DNA from: Selaginella tamariscina
Lineage: Eukaryota > Streptophyta > Lycopodiopsida > Selaginellales > Selaginellaceae
NCBI GenBank assembly: GCA_003024785.1
Contig: PUQB01000080.1
Location: forward strand, 124,001-188,000
Length of the DNA: 64,000 nt
Direction: 5' to 3'
Shown here: one piece after another, positions 24,301 to 37,253 of the stretch
How the letters are laid out: every line of letters begins with the position of its first letter
How positions within the stretch are numbered: position 1 is the first letter of the stretch
The notes under the pieces: generated by a model
Told to the model about the DNA's origin: nothing
Database searches by the model: none
The model's input: only the letters and a program-made list of their open reading frames with translations
Made by a program: the position numbers and the translations under genes

Positions 24301-24435
24301 AAACATTTAATTACTCCATTGACCATAGAAACATCAAAAGAGAAAATGGAAGATGTCAAACGATCTTCCAAACAGCTAAAACCTTCTTTGCCTCACTCAG
24401 AAGTTAACAACGAAGAAAAAATGATAATGTGTTGA
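21374..24435 (+). pseudogene. Second, decayed copy of the ParB/methyltransferase-like gene
   Basis: Colinear with the minus-strand gene at 6,701-9,800 and in inverted orientation to it. It keeps the ATGGAGTC start, the ParB-like boxes (NPNFNYRPFN at ~22,220 and YYIINGQHMITVAQQFL spread over two frames at ~22,425), the Lys-rich linker (KKKQTGEGEPSEKS), the ELKMIKHFKEWLGIHCHKLGW block, the methyltransferase-like end with VEKDKTMVEDLNKRIE and the acidic tail ending at 24,435. In-frame stops (for example in the GHT segment and at the DAWVF motif) and many A/T-ward changes mark it as a pseudogene. It lacks the palindrome array, the satellite and the neighbouring genes. Homology stops near 24,465. 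Confidence 0.8.
22750..22767. promoter_or_regulatory. Palindrome variant in the intron of the second ParB-like copy
   Basis: GGCGGGATTTATCTCACC at the position matching 8,365-8,382 in the first copy. Confidence 0.55.
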
Positions 24436-27400
24436 TAAAGTGACAAATAGTTGTAAATGAGTGTGTATTTCTAATGGAAGACAAATCCCCTCAAATGATA
24501 ATTTACATTTCCATATCAAGAGATTAAGGTTTAGAAATTGTATCTTTTAGTGGGATGAAATAAATCTTGCAGAGTGTTGGATATCTTCAAACACTAAGGA
24601 AAATCCCACTCATGTGGTTGCATATGCTGCACTTAAGATAATACACTCAAAGATTTATGATTTTATTCTCATTGAGTTAAAAAGAGCGAATGAGACAATC
24701 ACTTGTATCTCTAAAGCAACATAGCAAATGCCATAATAACGATTTCCAAATGCATTCAAAACACTATACAACAATGGCTTTTAAGGTTGTGAATTGATTA
24801 TCACATGTTTGTCTTTTCAATGAATGACAATATAAAGAACATAAGAAGATTTTGTATATAATAGGCAATATTGAAGTCATATGAGAAATAAATGTACAAA
24901 AGAATTTAATGAGGAGTTTAAAGCTACAAAATTCATTTTAAAATAGTGAGAATAATAACTATAGAATTGGTCATAAAGATACATGGGATTTGTATTGAAA
25001 AATTGTATATTAAATATTAAAAGATATATTGTTGAATATATAGATCTTTATTAACTTGTATAGTTATGCCGAACGATTGATGTTCCAAATTTATATAAAT
25101 TAATAAGTAATTCTAATGTTAAATTCATGAAAGTTATAAAAAAAAATACAGAAATTCCGATAGTGAGAGTAATAAAAATGTAGTAAATTTTTTAGGATTT
25201 ATCTTTTAATTAAGAATTCTAATAATTAATCATGACATTCTTTCTATAAACATAAAATATTCTTATATTAAATATTATATAATTATTAATAAATTTTAAA
25301 TAAATTATAAAAATTATTAATTATTATTAATTGAGACTTAAAGAGTCCCATTTTGATTTAAAAGTGCTTGTTTTGTCTAAGGTAGTTGCCGAGGATTAAT
25401 TGTGTTTATTTTCTTTTCAAGTTTATGCTATATATATTAATTAGTATTACACGAGTAAAAACCTTGCTATTTATAATAGTTACGTAAAGACCTCCATTTT
25501 GCCTCTTCCATATCTACTTGTGGCCCGAATTTTTATCTACACGTGTCGTACCGAGTTCAATGAGGATTTTATAAAAATATTTTTTAGAAGATTCCATATG
25601 GTTGTGCGTTCTTAAGCGCTCGTACGGGCACGTTAGTTGCTCTCCTCTTATATTGAGTTCTTTAATGATTTATATATATAATATGTAAGAGAGAGAGAGT
25701 CTATATATATAAGACATCAATATATAGATAGACAAACATAGAAGGTCACAGGCTTAAGAGCATATGTATGCTTGTATATACGGCTATATATGCTTGTGCC
25801 AGCATAATATACAGATATGAGAATGAATATACAGATACAGATACACTCTTTGTATACTAATTCTGCAGACCGACATACACATACACAAATAATTACACAG
25901 ACATGTGGCACATGAAAATCAACATACTATTATTCATTTTTTGATGTATATAAGTATAAATACACGCCTATCTTTATATAATATGTCCACTAGCTTACAG
26001 ACAGACACAACATTATTTATATGATATATATGCATGTGTATGTATGTTTATATACACATAGGTACACACATATATGTACATATGTGTCGTTTTATGCAGG
26101 ACCTCAGGAAGGCGTTTAGCAAACGATGGTGATTTAGAAAGCAGTGAATTCGAAGAGAAGACATCAGTTTTATCGGGTTTGCATATTGTGCATTGCAGCA
26201 TGATCCTCTTAAACAAGTATTTACTATATGGGTTTAATGCTGGTTAATATTTGATCAGGTAATTAATACAGTATATAAAAACTTATGCTAATCCATAATT
26301 TATGTTATGCAGAATCTTGTTAGTGTCATTGCTGTGAGCTTATTAAGTTGTTCGGGCATCATAACTATAGAATTATTATTTATCTCATAATAATACGAGA
26401 ACATTATGTGATAAGACGGTATAAGATATGAGATCTTAATGTGGTAAAAATGATACATTATCTTTTATCTAATCGAAATATTATAATAAGCTCATGTGGT
26501 TAAAATTTTCACGGTTCATATTTAATAAAGTCATTTAATTCAGGTAAATTATGCATCATTTGATTAAGTAATATATGAGTTACTTTTTTTTAATAATAAA
26601 TGCTCTGATACATGACACGAGAACATTAGTGTAATTAAAATAGTAAAACATTTATATAGTTAATATTGCACCAAATGTTTATACACTAAATGATATAACA
26701 ATAATAATGTGGTCGAAGATGATATAAAATATAAGAACACTCGTATAGTTAAGTGATAATACATAAAAACATTGATGTGGTTGAGATGATAATATATAAA
26801 AATATTCAGGTAATTAAGATGCATTACCAACATGATTAAATTCGTAGTCGAAAAATGTTACGGAAATATTTAATTATTAATTTAATTCTTAGTTTACTAA
26901 TTATTAATCCGTAATATTTTTTTACTACGGTATATATCACTGATTACAAGTAATATAATTGAAATGGTATATTAAATTATGCACTCAAAATGGTGCACAT
27001 AACGAGATGGTTTACCATGTGAAATTTAATATTAGAATTTGACATTTAACATGTGGACTAACCTTAATTATAATACTTTATCATTTTCACATTCATAATA
27101 TAATACTTAAGTGATAAGATAAAAACATTTAATATGAAATATTAAGTAATAACATAGTGATTTCATTATAACATTTTAAATATAAATTTATATACTTTAT
27201 TATTTTTAAATTTTAATGTTTTAATTAGTTATGGGATTGTACTCAAACATAAAAATTCAACTAATATTAATTTTAAAATTAAAATATTTACACTTATAAA
27301 TTTAATTTTAACATAATATGTGATTTTAATTAATTATATATATATACTCTAATGTATTTAATATAATTTTAAATTAAATTATGTAATATATAATTTTAAA

Positions 27401-28711
27401 TTGAAAGATTCATTCTCATTTAAATTGCATATTAAACATAATTATAAAATTGTATATGGTATATTCGTATTTTTGCTTAGTTATGAACTATGGAAAAATA
27501 ATATTATTTTTCAATTCTAAAAAAGGAAGTATAAGATTTATAATTATATACTTCTTAATATAGTCATATGATTTTAATTTTGCAACTAGCAAAAAGCAAT
27601 AAATGGCCAAAAATAAAAAAACAATAAATGTAAATGTAAGATTTGTATAAATAAAAATTCATTAGAACATGATATAAATTTAGTAAATTTAAAGATTTTT
27701 ACTAAGTTGTTTATAACATTAGGTATATTTATAAACAAAAACTCTCTCTCTACAAAAAAAATTAATAGATTTTATTAAGTAACAAAAAAATATTATTTTT
27801 ATATTAATTAAATTAATGTTCTAACATAATGACAACCTTTCATTAAATTTAAATAAAAGATGTGTTCCATAACAATATGGTCAAAGTGTTATTAGAATTT
27901 AAATACACATAATATGTGTGTTTTAAATATATTATATGTACATAAATATTCTTTAAGAAATGGTAGTGAATATACATAATGTGTGTTTTTGTAAATATAC
28001 TATATGTATATAAATATTCTAGTAAGTCTATATATTTAATAATTTTAATTTTAAGGTATAACACGTACACATATATATAAGTATATGTGTGTGTGTATAA
28101 TTCAAATTACATATGAAACATTAGAACTTTGATTGTCAACATGTTGTACTAAATATGAAAATATAAACCTTTTATATTTATTGAATATATGATCATGTAT
28201 GGTTTTAGATAAATGTATGCACACCTACATATTAATATAGTCATTAATATATATGAATATTATTATAGACATGATATTAATATATTTATTACACATAAGT
28301 AATTATATATCAAGTGTTCAAATCCAATTAAGGATTCTACTGTGGTGGATATAATATGTATATGTAAGTTCTTAGTCATCTCAATTTCTACATTTAATTT
28401 AATTAATCATCATAATTAAATATTTATTATCACGTCATATGACGTTTTCCCCCTCGTCACTTCACAAGGTCCAGGCTTCGTTTTCACACACATACGTCCA
28501 TGCCATGGATTTTGTATTCATAATATGTTTTTGACAAACTTAATGTTTAATACTTAACTTATTTTAGATTAATTTTATTTTAATTAATAACAGTAAACTT
28601 TTTTACTTTAATAATGGAGAATTAACAGCATCAAGGTAAAATGTCAACTTCGTTCAGTCTAACATGCATATATATATAACATTTATACGTGTCTCACCTC
28701 TGCCTCCAACC
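24436..28711. other. AT-rich intergenic region
   Basis: Mostly AT-rich sequence without supported genes. The only pocket of ordinary composition is ~26,095-26,220, following TTTATGCAG and ending AAACAAGTATT; it could be an isolated exon-like scrap encoding LANDGDLESSEFEEK, but has no partner exons. Microsatellites occur near 25,690 and 28,070. Confidence 0.5.
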
Positions 28712-29735
28712 AGGTATTTGCATCCAGGCAAGCCATTATACAAGCCGTACACCTAGCCTATCAGCCGTACGACCTCATATTTGCAGCAAACGGAGAGCAC
28801 TGGAACTGGAAGAACCTCAGGAAGATATGCAACCTGGAGCTCTTCACTGCCAAGCAGATACAGAGCTTCAGTGAGATGAGGAAGACGGAGGTAATGCAGT
28901 TCCTCTCCGATATAGCCCTTAATTCTGAGAAGGTCGATCTCAGTTCGAAGATGAGTGATCTCACATTGAATTTATGTGCTTTAGTAAGAGCTTCTCCCAG
29001 CACGACAAGGAGCGCGTCTTGCAGTTTAAGGAATACTCGATCGAGGCCTTCTCCAATATTGGGCGAGTGTACATCGGGGATGTCTTGTCTTACCTCAAGT
29101 TTATCGATACATTCTCGCTCAAAAGATTAGATATAGTCCATGCAAAAATGGATGCATTTATAGAGAGAGAAATCGAAGAACACGAGGAGAATTGGAAGAA
29201 GCGTGGGAAACGATCCTCCTCTCATTAGCACAAGATCGCAAGTAATTCCTTATTTTGTTTATAGGATATGCTCAGTGCAGGATGAGAAATTCTTCTCTTA
29301 TGGAGAAGGCCCAGAAAGAGATTGAGGAAGTCACGGGTATGCCAAATTACACACACATATAGAGAGAGAGCACGAAATGTAGGGAGGACCAAATTATGTT
29401 ACTTACAAGCGATTGTTAAGGAGACTCATCCACCAACACCGTTAATGGTCCCTCATGAGTATACTGAAGAAGGTAAGGTGCTTGATTACGTTAATGCAGG
29501 ACCCATTGAAGTTTGATCCGGACCGGTGGGTGTGCGTGTGCGTGTGCGTGTGTGTGCATTTTTGAATACGTCCATTGATGTTCGAGGGCCAATCAAATAC
29601 ATTTAATAAACTGCCAAGAACAAGCTGCCGGATGGTCTACGTCAGGAGGACCTCGATATGTCGGAAGGTTCCGGGGCAGTCGCTCCTAGAGCACGCCACC
29701 TTGAACTGGTTCCTCGTGTTAATAACGCATTTCAG
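28712..29735 (+). pseudogene. Cytochrome P450 fragment, copy 1
   Basis: It starts at the second exon of the local P450 family (CCAG then VFASRQAIIQAVHLAYQP) and continues through the [11 protein letters not shown] segment to the helix-rich EEHEENWKK region at ~29,205. The first exon (membrane anchor), most of the I-helix exon and the haem-binding exon are missing or reduced. What remains are pieces such as the HPPTPLMVPHE segment (~29,430) and the PRVNNAF C-terminus (~29,720). Frame changes are frequent. It is a relic of the same CYP71-clan family as the copies at 30,597, 51,727 and 62,517. Confidence 0.8.
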
Positions 29736-30596
29736 CTAATCTCTCTCCTCACACACAATATATATGTATGTGTGTGTGTGCGTGCGTGCGCGCGCGCGCG
29801 AGCAATAAAACTATACTTTCTCGATTGTGAAACTCTATATACATTCATAAATGAAACAAATAACAGATGCACAATTGTAAGCAAAATTATGTACTATATA
29901 TGATATTGAATATAGTTTATCATAGCCGATCGAGGTGACTTAGATGTTAATGATAAACATACCATCGTATATTCAAAACATTACAATAAGACATTATACA
30001 ACCACGTGACCATCCATCAATCATAAAGTTATATGCATCCCACGTCTTGCTACGTCAATTATATATTTATTTAAGGTTACGCAAAAGAAATTTAACATAT
30101 AGGAATTATCTTAAAGATTTAAATAGCATAAAATATCTTAATTTTTTAATATATTATATAGATATAAGCTCACTTATATAGAATATATAAAAATATTATT
30201 ATATATAGTTCCTTAGTCAAAATAAATACATATACATACAGAATGATACGGCTGTTTGAAAATATCGCAAATACTATTTTAATATATTACATTATTTTAA
30301 CTTTGGACCACGTATGTGTGTTTGACTATGAATTATAAGCGATTTACGTGCATTACATGCCAAATTAAGACATAAAGTCCATGTCATAGACTTTTTACTA
30401 GGTTTAATACTGACCCTAAATGGTTTAGAGGTTAATTTTCCATTCTTTATGTAATTATGTATTAGTGTATAATACCATGTATACCGTGTATCACGTTCCT
30501 TTGACCATTCTTCTATTTTATTCAAACTTTGATCTCTCTCTTAATATAAATAGGGCTCTATCTAGTAAGGAATGCCTACAACTCTTCCATCTTACT
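29736..30596. other. Intergenic region with P450 promoter
   Basis: No gene. A TATA-like AATATAAATAG at ~30,542-30,552 lies about 45-55 bases before the ATG of P450 copy 2, and the same TTAATATAAAT motif precedes P450 copies 4 and 5. Confidence 0.45.
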
Positions 30597-31980
30597 ATGG
30601 AGTTTGTTATTGCAGTCTTTTGCTTGGCACTCACGCTATGGTATGCGTTTCATTCTTACTCGCAAAAGAATAAGCTTCCGCCATCTCCCGTTTAGCAGTT
30701 CCCATAATCGGGCATCTGCACTTGCTGGGCAAATCTCTGCACGGTTCCTTGTTCGATCTATCTCAAAAGTACGGGGATTTCATGTACCTTAAGCTGGGGT
30801 CCGTCAACACTTCGTGGTGTCGTCGGCAACTATGGCGAAAGAAGTTTTGAAAACACACGACCAGATATTCGCGTCCAGCCCACCGTTATCCAAGCCGTAC
30901 ACTTTGCGTATCAGCCGCACGACCTCGTATTTGCCCCGTATGGGGAGCCCTGGAAGAACCTGAGGAAGATATGCAACCTGGAGCTCTTCACTGCCAAGCA
31001 GATACACAGCTTCAGCGAGATGAGGAAGACGGAGGTACTGCAGTTCCTGTCCGAAATAGCCGTTAAAGCTGAAAAGGGTAGGAAGGTTGATCTCGGTTCC
31101 AAGCTGAGCGACCTCACATTGAATTTCACGATGCAAATGTGCTTCAGCAAGAGCTTCTCTTCTACCGGCAATCAGCGCGACAAGGAGCGAGCCTTTCTGT
31201 TTAAGAAACACTTCACGGAGGCTGTCTCTGAGGGTGGACGTGTATACGTCGGCGACGTCTTACCTTACCTCAAGTTTATGGATACATTCGCGCTCAGAAG
31301 ATTAGACACTCTCTATGCAGAAATAGACGGATTTATAGAGAGAGAACTCGATGAACACGAGGAGAACTGGAAAAAGTGCGGGAAAAGATCAAAAAGACTT
31401 CATGGATATCCTCCTCTCATTAGCACAAGATCGCTCTCTAACCAAACTTAACATCAAAGGCGTAGCATTTGTAAGTCATACTTTATAACGTTTGTTTGTG
31501 TGTATGTGTGTACGTGCGTATGTGCAGGAGAGAGAGAGATAGAGAGACTAATTCATGGGTTTTGTTTATAGGATATCCTAACTGCAGGAACTGACACAAC
31601 ATCGATCTTAGTCGAATGGGCTATGTCGGAGCTTATACGAAATCCTTCTCTGCTCGAGAAGGCCCAGAGAGAGATTGAGACGTGACAGGTATGCCAAAAT
31701 ATACACCATTTTACGTATTTGATACCTATACATAAATACAGGGAGGCAAAGGCACCTGGAAGAGGAGGATGTTCCAAAGCTAAGTTACTTGCAAGCGATT
31801 GTTAAGGAGACTTTGAGACTTCATCCGCCAACCCCATTGATGATCCCTCATGAGTCTACTGAAGAATGTAAGGTGCTTGATTACGTTTGTACCTGCTAAA
31901 ACAAGATTGTACGTTAATGTTTATGCCATTGGAAGAGACCCCACCATATGGAAGGAACCATTGAAGTTCGATCCGGACAG

Positions 31981-32011
<31 letters not shown>

Positions 32012-32438
32012 GAGAGAGACGTGCAGCATTACCCTACATGCTGTCATCCCACATACGTAGAATATATGAAAGCCAGAGATAAACATGAGATTTTCCTTAT
32101 TACACGTATCCATGTACTGCAGATGCATTCTTAGAAGTTCTACCGACTGATTAATGTGCACGTGCAGGTTTTTGAATACGGCGGTTGATGTACGAGGTCA
32201 ACACTACGAAGTTCTTCCTTTCGGTTCCGGGAGGAGAATATGCCCGGGAGCTCAGCTAGCCATTGTTGAAGCACTCTATGTTCTTGGCAGCTTGTTGAAT
32301 GTCTTTGACTGGCAGCTGCCGGATGGCTTACGTCCGGAGGAACTCGACATGTCGGAACGTAACGGGGCAGTCGTTCCTAAAGCACGCCACCTTGAACTGG
32401 TTCCCCGTGTTAATAAGTGTTTTGCAGATAAACTGTAA
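30597..32438 (+). CDS. Cytochrome P450, CYP71 clan, copy 2 (frame-broken)
   Basis: Starts [18 protein letters not shown], a signal-anchor helix for the ER membrane, then NKLPPSP (proline hinge). Downstream are the [12 protein letters not shown]-helix segment, the I-helix [10 protein letters not shown] (~31,580), the K-helix [11 protein letters not shown] (~31,807), the KFDPDR PERF-like motif (~31,970) and the haem loop [15 protein letters not shown] (~32,219), ending at TAA 32,436-32,438. These are the marks of a plant A-type monooxygenase; the substrate cannot be read. Introns precede the I-helix exon, the K-helix exon and the haem exon, but unlike copies 4 and 5 there is no intron after KTHDQ. 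Breaks occur after PPSPV, in the VNTLVVSSA segment and near the end of the I-helix exon. Either recently damaged or miscalled. Confidence 0.8.
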
Positions 32439-32699
32439 ACAAGTTTTAACGTTTTAAAATACAGATAATGAGAAATTGTTTGTCTGATATACATATACAC
32501 ATGAAAGAATGGAAAAATAAATCTGAAATAATAAGAATTAATAAATATAATATAATAATTAATGTAATAATATATTTATTTTAACCACCCATAATATACA
32601 TACTGTTTTTATTATAAATACGTTATATGTTACTGGTGACGTGTAGTTCAATTTACGACAGCATATACTTAATATATGGTCACTATGACAAATGAGGTT

Positions 32700-33290
32700 T
32701 CTGAAAACACACGACCAGGTATTTGCATTCAGGCCAACCATCATACAACCGTCCTAGCGTATCAGACGCACGACCTCGAGCACTGGACCTCAGGAAGATG
32801 CTCTTCACTGCCAAGCAGATACAGAGCTTCAGTGAGATGAGGAAGACGGGGGTACTGCAGTTCCTTTCCGATGTAGCCCTTAATTTTGAAAAAGGTCGAT
32901 CTCAGTTCGAAGATGAGTAATCTCACATTGAATTTTTGTGTGCTTCAGTAAGAGCTTCTTCTCCCAGCACGACAAGGAGCACGTCTTGCAGTTTAAGGAA
33001 TATTTGATCGAGGCCCTCTCCAAGATTGGGCAAGTGTACATCGGGTACCGATCGATGTGCAGGTTTTTGAATACGTCCATTGATGTTCGAGCTCAACACT
33101 ATGAGGTTCTTCCTTTTGGTGCCCGGGAGCTCAGCTAGCCATTGTTGAGGCACACTCTGTTTTTGGCAGTTGTTGAATGTCTTTGACTGGGAGCTGCCGG
33201 ATGGGTTACGTCCGGAAGAACTCGATATGTCGGAAGGTTCGGGGGCAGTAGTTCCTAAAGCACGAACTGCTTCCCCGTGTTAATAAGTAA
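32700..33290 (+). pseudogene. Cytochrome P450 fragment, copy 3
   Basis: Begins with the end of exon 1 (KTHDQ) joined without intron to VFAFRP, loses part of the substrate-recognition region, continues with [12 protein letters not shown] and a CFSKSFF segment, and then jumps from the YIG region (~33,043) directly to the last exon (RFLNTSID). The haem loop is shortened (PFGAREL). The middle exons are deleted; non-functional. Confidence 0.8.
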
Positions 33291-33861
33291 TCTGATATGT
33301 ATATATGTTTGTTATCTAATTTATTCTCATTTGTATTTAAATATTCGCTGGAGCTAAATTAAATGTATTCACAATAAGCGTACATACATATGCATAGATA
33401 CATGCATACATACATTTATATTTTTATATGTATGTCTAGTGGTTATGAGTACATTTTCAATCTATAGTACTGTGTAACTCTATATAAATGAAACAAGAAT
33501 TATGTACTACATATGATGTTGAGAGCGTGCGTGGGTCCGTACGCAAGCTGTGTGTCGCAATCACGCACCACTATACAGAATCTCAAAGGAATATTCTTTT
33601 GCAAATTTTTGGTGCTCAGGATTGGGATACGCATCTTCGCCCTCACCAGTCAACAGAAATTTCCCATTCAAGACTTTGTATGGTCACGAGCCTATGCTAC
33701 TGCGGGCAATCGGGCTGAATCCTTAATAGGCATGATATATGAATGGCAGTTGTCCCCATATATCTCCAGCATCGTAATGCATGCCACACAGTCGAGCATG
33801 TGTTTAGTAGGTACCTTCCTAATGAAACAACTCTAGGTCACATTCTTAATTATGTAGTCAC
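33291..33861 (+). mobile_element. Retrotransposon integrase scrap (low confidence)
   Basis: Around 33,660-33,700 the plus strand reads FPFKTLYGHEP, resembling the end of a Ty3/gypsy integrase core, preceded by sequence with no recognisable domain. Stops surround it. The rest of the stretch is AT-rich and empty. Confidence 0.3.
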
Positions 33862-34071
33862 ATGGGCTCCGTCGGGAAAGCCGTTGAACACTTCTGTGTG
33901 ACAGTGAGAGACTTTGGGACTGTTCCCCGTGGTGACCATTACAGTGGAATGGTGGATGTGCTGGCTAGAGCTGGCCACGTGGAATATGCTGAGGAACTCA
34001 TTCAGAATATGCCTTTTGTTCCCACTCCCATGTGTTGGAGCTCATTGATGGCGGCTGAATTCAAAAGGTGA
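33862..34071 (+). pseudogene. PPR protein fragment (PLS/E-type)
   Basis: About 70 residues with the pattern GDHYSGMVDVLARAGHVEYA followed by LIQNMPFVPTPMCWSSLMAA, as in the last PPR repeats and start of the E domain of plant organellar RNA-editing PPR proteins. No other repeats are found on either side, so it is an isolated fragment. Confidence 0.6.
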
Positions 34072-34345
34072 ATGCGGTGTGAGAGCCGCTAATAATGCAT
34101 TGGATTTTGATGACATGAGTTCTCTTCCCTACCTACTGGTGGCAAACTTACATGAAAATTAAATAAATTCATTTTTATTAATTCAAAATTAAATATAAAA
34201 AGAATGCTTTTTAAATTCATTTAATATAGCATCATTCCACATCTTATTGAAGTTTTAATGTCGTGTTGCTGCTTCCTCAAGCTGGTACTCCCCACAATAC
34301 TTGCCTATAAATTGATGTCCATTGACAGTTTTCCACTGTAAGCAG

Positions 34346-35836
34346 CTACTGTTCCCTGGTGGAGTCACAATGAGGTAGGACGTGAGCTCCACTGTGGCTT
34401 GTCATCTCCCACATGAACGCTGCAGTCTCCGAGAGTTTCTGCTCCAGAACACTGTGCTTATCAGAGAGTGTGACTTTACCCATAATATTGGGCCTGAACA
34501 TTAGGAAGCTGATCAGAGGGTTCTGCTTCTCTGGGAGCCAGAGGTACTTCGTCAGATCCTCTCCATCTTCCTTTGCTTTCCGAATCTCAGCCAGGTATTT
34601 GTACTGCCTGATCCTCCTCTTCCCAACGTCGAGTGTCAGCAAAGATGGATAACCAGCTTGAAGAGTATCACCATCGCCGCCGATCGAAACCGCGGTAATC
34701 ACAGTCTCTCGCTCAGACCAAGAACGGGTCATCGCATACTCATATACATATCCGCGCAAGGAGGCAACGGACGCCTCACATTTTGACGTCACAAACTGCA
34801 CCACCTTCTCCTTCCTCTCCTCCCAAGAGTGGTCAAGGTAAGCCTGGGCAAGATAGTCGCTAGCAAACTCAACAGTGAACGTCTCGTACGACACAGGATC
34901 TGGAACCATGTCGAAGAACTTGCACTCTATTACACCACACTCCACTCGGACCGTCCTCCCAGCATATGCATAGGCACGGGCCAAGGGAACCTTTTCAATG
35001 GCTAGCCCCAGCATCCTCTCCTCCGTCTGTGGCATGCCACCCCTGAAGACTGCCCTCGGAACGTAGCCCCACTTGTCAACTATCTTATCCACCGCATCCC
35101 TGTCGAGATCTAGCTCTTTCTTCATTAGCTCATAAAACCCATCCCTTTCCTCCCTCCACGGGGGTAGAATCTTCGGAACCACCCTCACTCCCCCACTCTT
35201 GTCAATCCACTTTGTATTCTCCTAGTCTGGACTGGCAAAGACCATAACATCCCCCAAATGGTTCCCCGGTACTTCTGATCAACCAAATGCATGCCACTGC
35301 ACCGACGTTTGAGGTCCATGTAGCCGTGAAAACTGTAACCCACAGACCCGTCACGAAAGAACCCCACCCATGTTGACGTTTTGTGCTGCAGGCTGAGCTG
35401 AACTATCACATCAAAGTTCAAGTCCAACCCTGCCTCTGCCCCAGGATTTCCATTCACTGCTCCTACCATCATAACCACGTACCAGAGGAACGCCGACTTG
35501 CCAATGCCTGGTGGCCCGTTCACATGGACGTAGGCACGGGCCCGGAAAACCTCCAAGCATTTGAAGGAAATGCTTGAAGCATTTTCTTACCAAGAGCCTC
35601 TTTCTAGCAGGAACATTGATGTCGTGCGTCCAGTTGAGTTCAAACCACTCCTTCACTTCAACGTACCCCATGACATCGTCTGGCTTGCGACCCCTGCACG
35701 CCGACCAGAAACTTTGGAGCAAACTCAGCGTCTTAGGATCTGCATTAAGTAGCATTAACGCTTTTGCAAGCAGACGGGGCTCGTGGTCAGAACTGTGGTG
35801 GGAAAGGTCATGCAGATTTGAACTTGCAAATAACAA
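34346..35836 (-). pseudogene. Crinkler/RHS-like P-loop NTPase (frame-broken)
   Basis: Reading the minus strand, an N-terminal block (VEVKEWFE, then KRLLVRKCFKHFL, ~35,660-35,570) leads after a frame change to a Walker A motif GPPGIGKSAFLWYVV (~35,510). A second frame change and an in-frame stop fall near FASPD (~35,225); the remaining 280 residues include WGYVPRAVF (~35,070) and a charged C-terminal domain ending at 34,346. Walker A followed by a conserved W-x-PR segment and a long C-terminal domain is the layout of the Crinkler/RHS NTPase group known from oomycetes, fungi, trypanosomes and some early-diverging plants. No introns are evident and GC content is higher than the surroundings. The gene is disrupted; the domain call is from motif memory. 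Confidence 0.55.
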
Positions 35837-37253
35837 TGAGAAATTAGACCCAAGAAATTGAGAACAAACTTAATGCAACCAACAAGTGGATGTCTATCAG
35901 TTGTTTGGCGGGGTGATAACGGCAAGAAAGCAAGGGCTTATCGGGTAAGCAAGAGCAAAGACGAAGCTAGTTTTCTAGTCCGATTGGGTCAACTGTCACC
36001 AACAACAAAGAAATAAGCCTGACGTGGAACATGTACTCGACAAGACTTTTTAAGCAACTGTATAAGAACATTGAGTTTATAGCTCCTTGTCTCACCTATG
36101 ATTTAAATGAGCACTGTTAGGGAGTCATGATTAACATAATATAAAGACCAGATCTAAGATTATGTGGACATGGAGAGCATGGGAAAACAAGCATGAAAAA
36201 CAAGAGGGTTTTTCAAAACCAACAAAGGCGCTTACCGGTCATGGCTTCGGAGCCTTTACCTAACCCTAATTGAATTTGTTAAATGTAATCGAATATTCGT
36301 GTATCTCACCATCTACGGTTGAGATTGCAGCCTCTTAGAAACATTTGATATACATATATGACTGTATAATGCGCATATACTTCTTTACGTACATATTTGA
36401 TAATACTTCTTTACATACATGGTTTAGTAAATAATAACTAAAATGTAAAACTCTACAAATTGAAATTCTACAGTGACATATGTAAAAGACCGTGTATCTT
36501 TTTTTTTTTAAGTATATGTTATATAAGTTAATTTAAAATATTATATAGATTATATTAAAATTATGTTATTATTTTTAAACTTAAAATTATAAATTTAAAT
36601 ATTTTAATTATAAGTTTAGTAGATTTTCATTTTCAAATATAAATCTCTTTCTAATTTAAAATTTGAAATTAAAATATATAAATTTACATTTAATGAATTT
36701 ATTGTGTTGCTTTGTTACCATCATTGTCTTTTGATGTTTTTAAACATTAAAATTAGAGACCTAGTTAACTATTATAGGAGAAAGTTCTGCACACTCTATG
36801 TGTTACATATATAAGTCATTAGTTTACTTTTACTTTTAAGTTGTTAGTCAATTAAAAACTATTAGGACATTCCTTATCATTAATTAGATAAATAATGTTT
36901 CCGATTCATTTAAATATTTAGAATTTTATATTATATGTTTTCGTGATAAGTTATATTACCTCATCAACTAGATTAGTTATTTTTTAGGTGACCACACTAT
37001 AAAATTCATAAGTAAAAGTATAACAAGCAGTATAAAATCACTATTCATGTAGTGCATAAACATTATTATTATTCTAGTTTATTATTTAATTTATTTATAA
37101 ATAAAATTCATTATTCCATTTATATTAAATTCTTAGTTCCAGCCTTGACACTCACTATGTTATGCAATGATAATCGTTGAGCGTGTGTATAATATTTTTA
37201 TTCAAAATAAAAGAGTGTTCAACATGGATTAATATGTTCTACAACAGTGAACA
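35837..37253. other. Intergenic region
   Basis: 35,840-36,340 has ordinary composition without a supported frame; the rest is AT-rich. No gene is seen. Confidence 0.5.

Noticed and set aside
26013..26216. Small protein gene on the minus strand
   Set aside because: The open frame ends in microsatellite sequence and has no family motif; at best an exon scrap on the other strand.
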